Source: Candida dubliniensis CD36
Taxonomy: Eukaryota > Ascomycota > Pichiomycetes > Serinales > Debaryomycetaceae
Direction of reading: 5' to 3'
Assembly (NCBI RefSeq): GCF_000026945.1
Contig: NC_012864.1
Location: 868,001-932,000, forward strand
Length of the DNA: 64,000 bases
Of the stretch, positions 63,123 to 64,000 are shown piece by piece. The notes under the pieces are model-generated. The model did no database searches and was not told where the DNA came from. It saw only the letters and a program-made list of their open reading frames with translations. Numbering within the stretch: position 1 is the stretch's first letter; each line of letters opens with the position of its first letter. Made by a program: the position numbers and the translations under genes.

Positions 63123-64000
63123 ATGAATTCCACCACTTCACCAACTTCACCCACTTCACCCACTACCAAATCTAAACTCCCACCTCCTTTAACTCATTTA
63201 AATACTGCACCTCAACTTACTCAAATTCATAGTGATACCGAATTAATTACTGATAAAGATCGTAGTGGCCATCACATTATTAATAATAATAATAATAATA
63301 ATAGCACTACAACAACAACCAATACAACTACTAACAATAAATCAACTTTGATGAATAATTCATCAACCACTACTACTACTACTACTACTAATGGTGATCT
63401 GACCAATAAATCAAAAAGACAACAAGCCAATGATTTATATAATTCTTTAAGAAATAAACAATCGGATAATTATCGATTTGTTGAATTTACTGACAAGAAA
63501 CCAACCCCTGGAGCTCAACCCCAACTCCAACCCCAACCTAGACAATACGTTAAACAAGTATCATTTGATGATATAAATATTCAATATGATATGGATGATA
63601 TACCTGATCCTGATGATGATTTTGGTTGGGAATTATATAAATTAAAAAATAGAGATCGTTTATCTGGGACAAATAATAACAATCCTAATAATTCATTACC
63701 AGGATATCTGGTAGGTTCAAGTATTGGTCGTGGTCGAGGTCTTGGACGAGGTCGTGACACTTTACGAACTCCATCACCTTTAGGAAATGTTGGATCATCA
63801 AGATTATCTCCTTCACCTAATAGAACTTCATTAAATTATGAAGATTTAGATTTAGAAACTCGATTAGATATAGCACAAATGATTCAATATCCTAGTACTC
63901 CAATTACTACGAAAAGATTTTGTACATTGAAAAAATCTCATAAAAAATTTGATCAATTATATAAAGATCAACTGTATCGTATTATAAGACCAATGTTTCG
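63123..64000 (+). CDS. 5' part of an unknown low-complexity protein (runs off the window)
   Basis: From the ATG at 63123 the frame is open for 292 codons to the window end, so the gene is truncated by the edge, not broken. The N-terminal 120 residues are Ser/Thr/Pro and Asn-rich. More ordinary sequence follows: KSKRQQANDLYNSLRNKQSD, an acidic DDIPDPDDDFGWELYKL, an Arg-Gly stretch GRGRGLGRGRDTLRTPSP, and a helical basic segment LDIAQMIQYPSTPITTKRF then LKKSHKKFDQLYKDQLYRI. Three in-frame CTG codons are present. No family was recognised. The Arg-Gly stretch could bind RNA or be methylated. Confidence 0.75.
   Translation, partial: MNSTTSPTSPTSPTTKSKLPPPLTHLNTAPQLTQIHSDTELITDKDRSGHHIINNNNNNNSTTTTTNTTTNNKSTLMNNSSTTTTTTTTNGDLTNKSKRQQANDLYNSLRNKQSDNYRFVEFTDKKPTPGAQPQLQPQPRQYVKQVSFDDINIQYDMDDIPDPDDDFGWELYKLKNRDRLSGTNNNNPNNSLPGYLVGSSIGRGRGLGRGRDTLRTPSPLGNVGSSRLSPSPNRTSLNYEDLDLETRLDIAQMIQYPSTPITTKRFCTLKKSHKKFDQLYKDQLYRIIRPMF

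Overview
The window is AT-rich yeast nuclear DNA from the Candida albicans clade (CUG-Ser yeasts such as C. albicans or C. dubliniensis). This is judged from orthologues close to budding-yeast proteins, long poly-Asn/Gln/Thr runs encoded by AAT/CAA repeats, long AT-rich intergenic stretches with poly(dA:dT) tracts, small introns with GTATGT and TACTAAC signals, and very few in-frame CTG codons. If this is a CUG-Ser yeast, each CTG reads as Ser, not Leu; no CTG at a conserved Ser was found that would prove it. No tRNA, rRNA, CRISPR array or intact transposon was recognised.

Layout. 0-14.5 kb: a Zn2Cys6 transcription factor, a class II aldolase/adducin-type protein, a Say1-like membrane esterase, DPH5, a phytanoyl-CoA-dioxygenase-like enzyme, a tandem pair of DUF4336-like genes, and a decayed Zn2Cys6 gene whose zinc cluster is split by an intron. 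14.5-24.7 kb: a Ser-rich protein with a GPI-like tail, the importin MTR10, a formate-dehydrogenase-type enzyme and an interrupted ORF of unknown family. 24.7-35 kb: a dense housekeeping block with GUK1, RCF1 (spliced), an unknown protein, BUD7 (exomer), TAF9, THI80, COX24, HAM1 and PAR32. 35-64 kb: sparser and more repetitive, with an 836-residue low-complexity protein, a 5.6 kb gene-free interval, a tiny secreted GPI-type protein, an unknown coiled-coil protein, FCF1, a Dcr2/Sia1-like phosphoesterase lacking a metal-binding motif, an MFS transporter, a degenerate TBC protein, a CYSTM-type protein, a second Say1-like esterase and the 5' part of an unknown gene that leaves the window.

The genes do not form an operon-like pathway. 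The recurrent themes are mitochondrial function (RCF1, COX24, perhaps a GUK1 isoform), nucleotide and cofactor metabolism (GUK1, HAM1, THI80, formate-dehydrogenase type), ribosome and translation (FCF1, DPH5) and cell surface or secretion (BUD7, the GPI-type proteins, CYSTM). The best leads for something undescribed are the two interrupted genes, two proteins that keep their family fold but have lost catalytic motifs, the GC3-rich DPH5, and the long regulatory interval before the tiny cell-wall protein.
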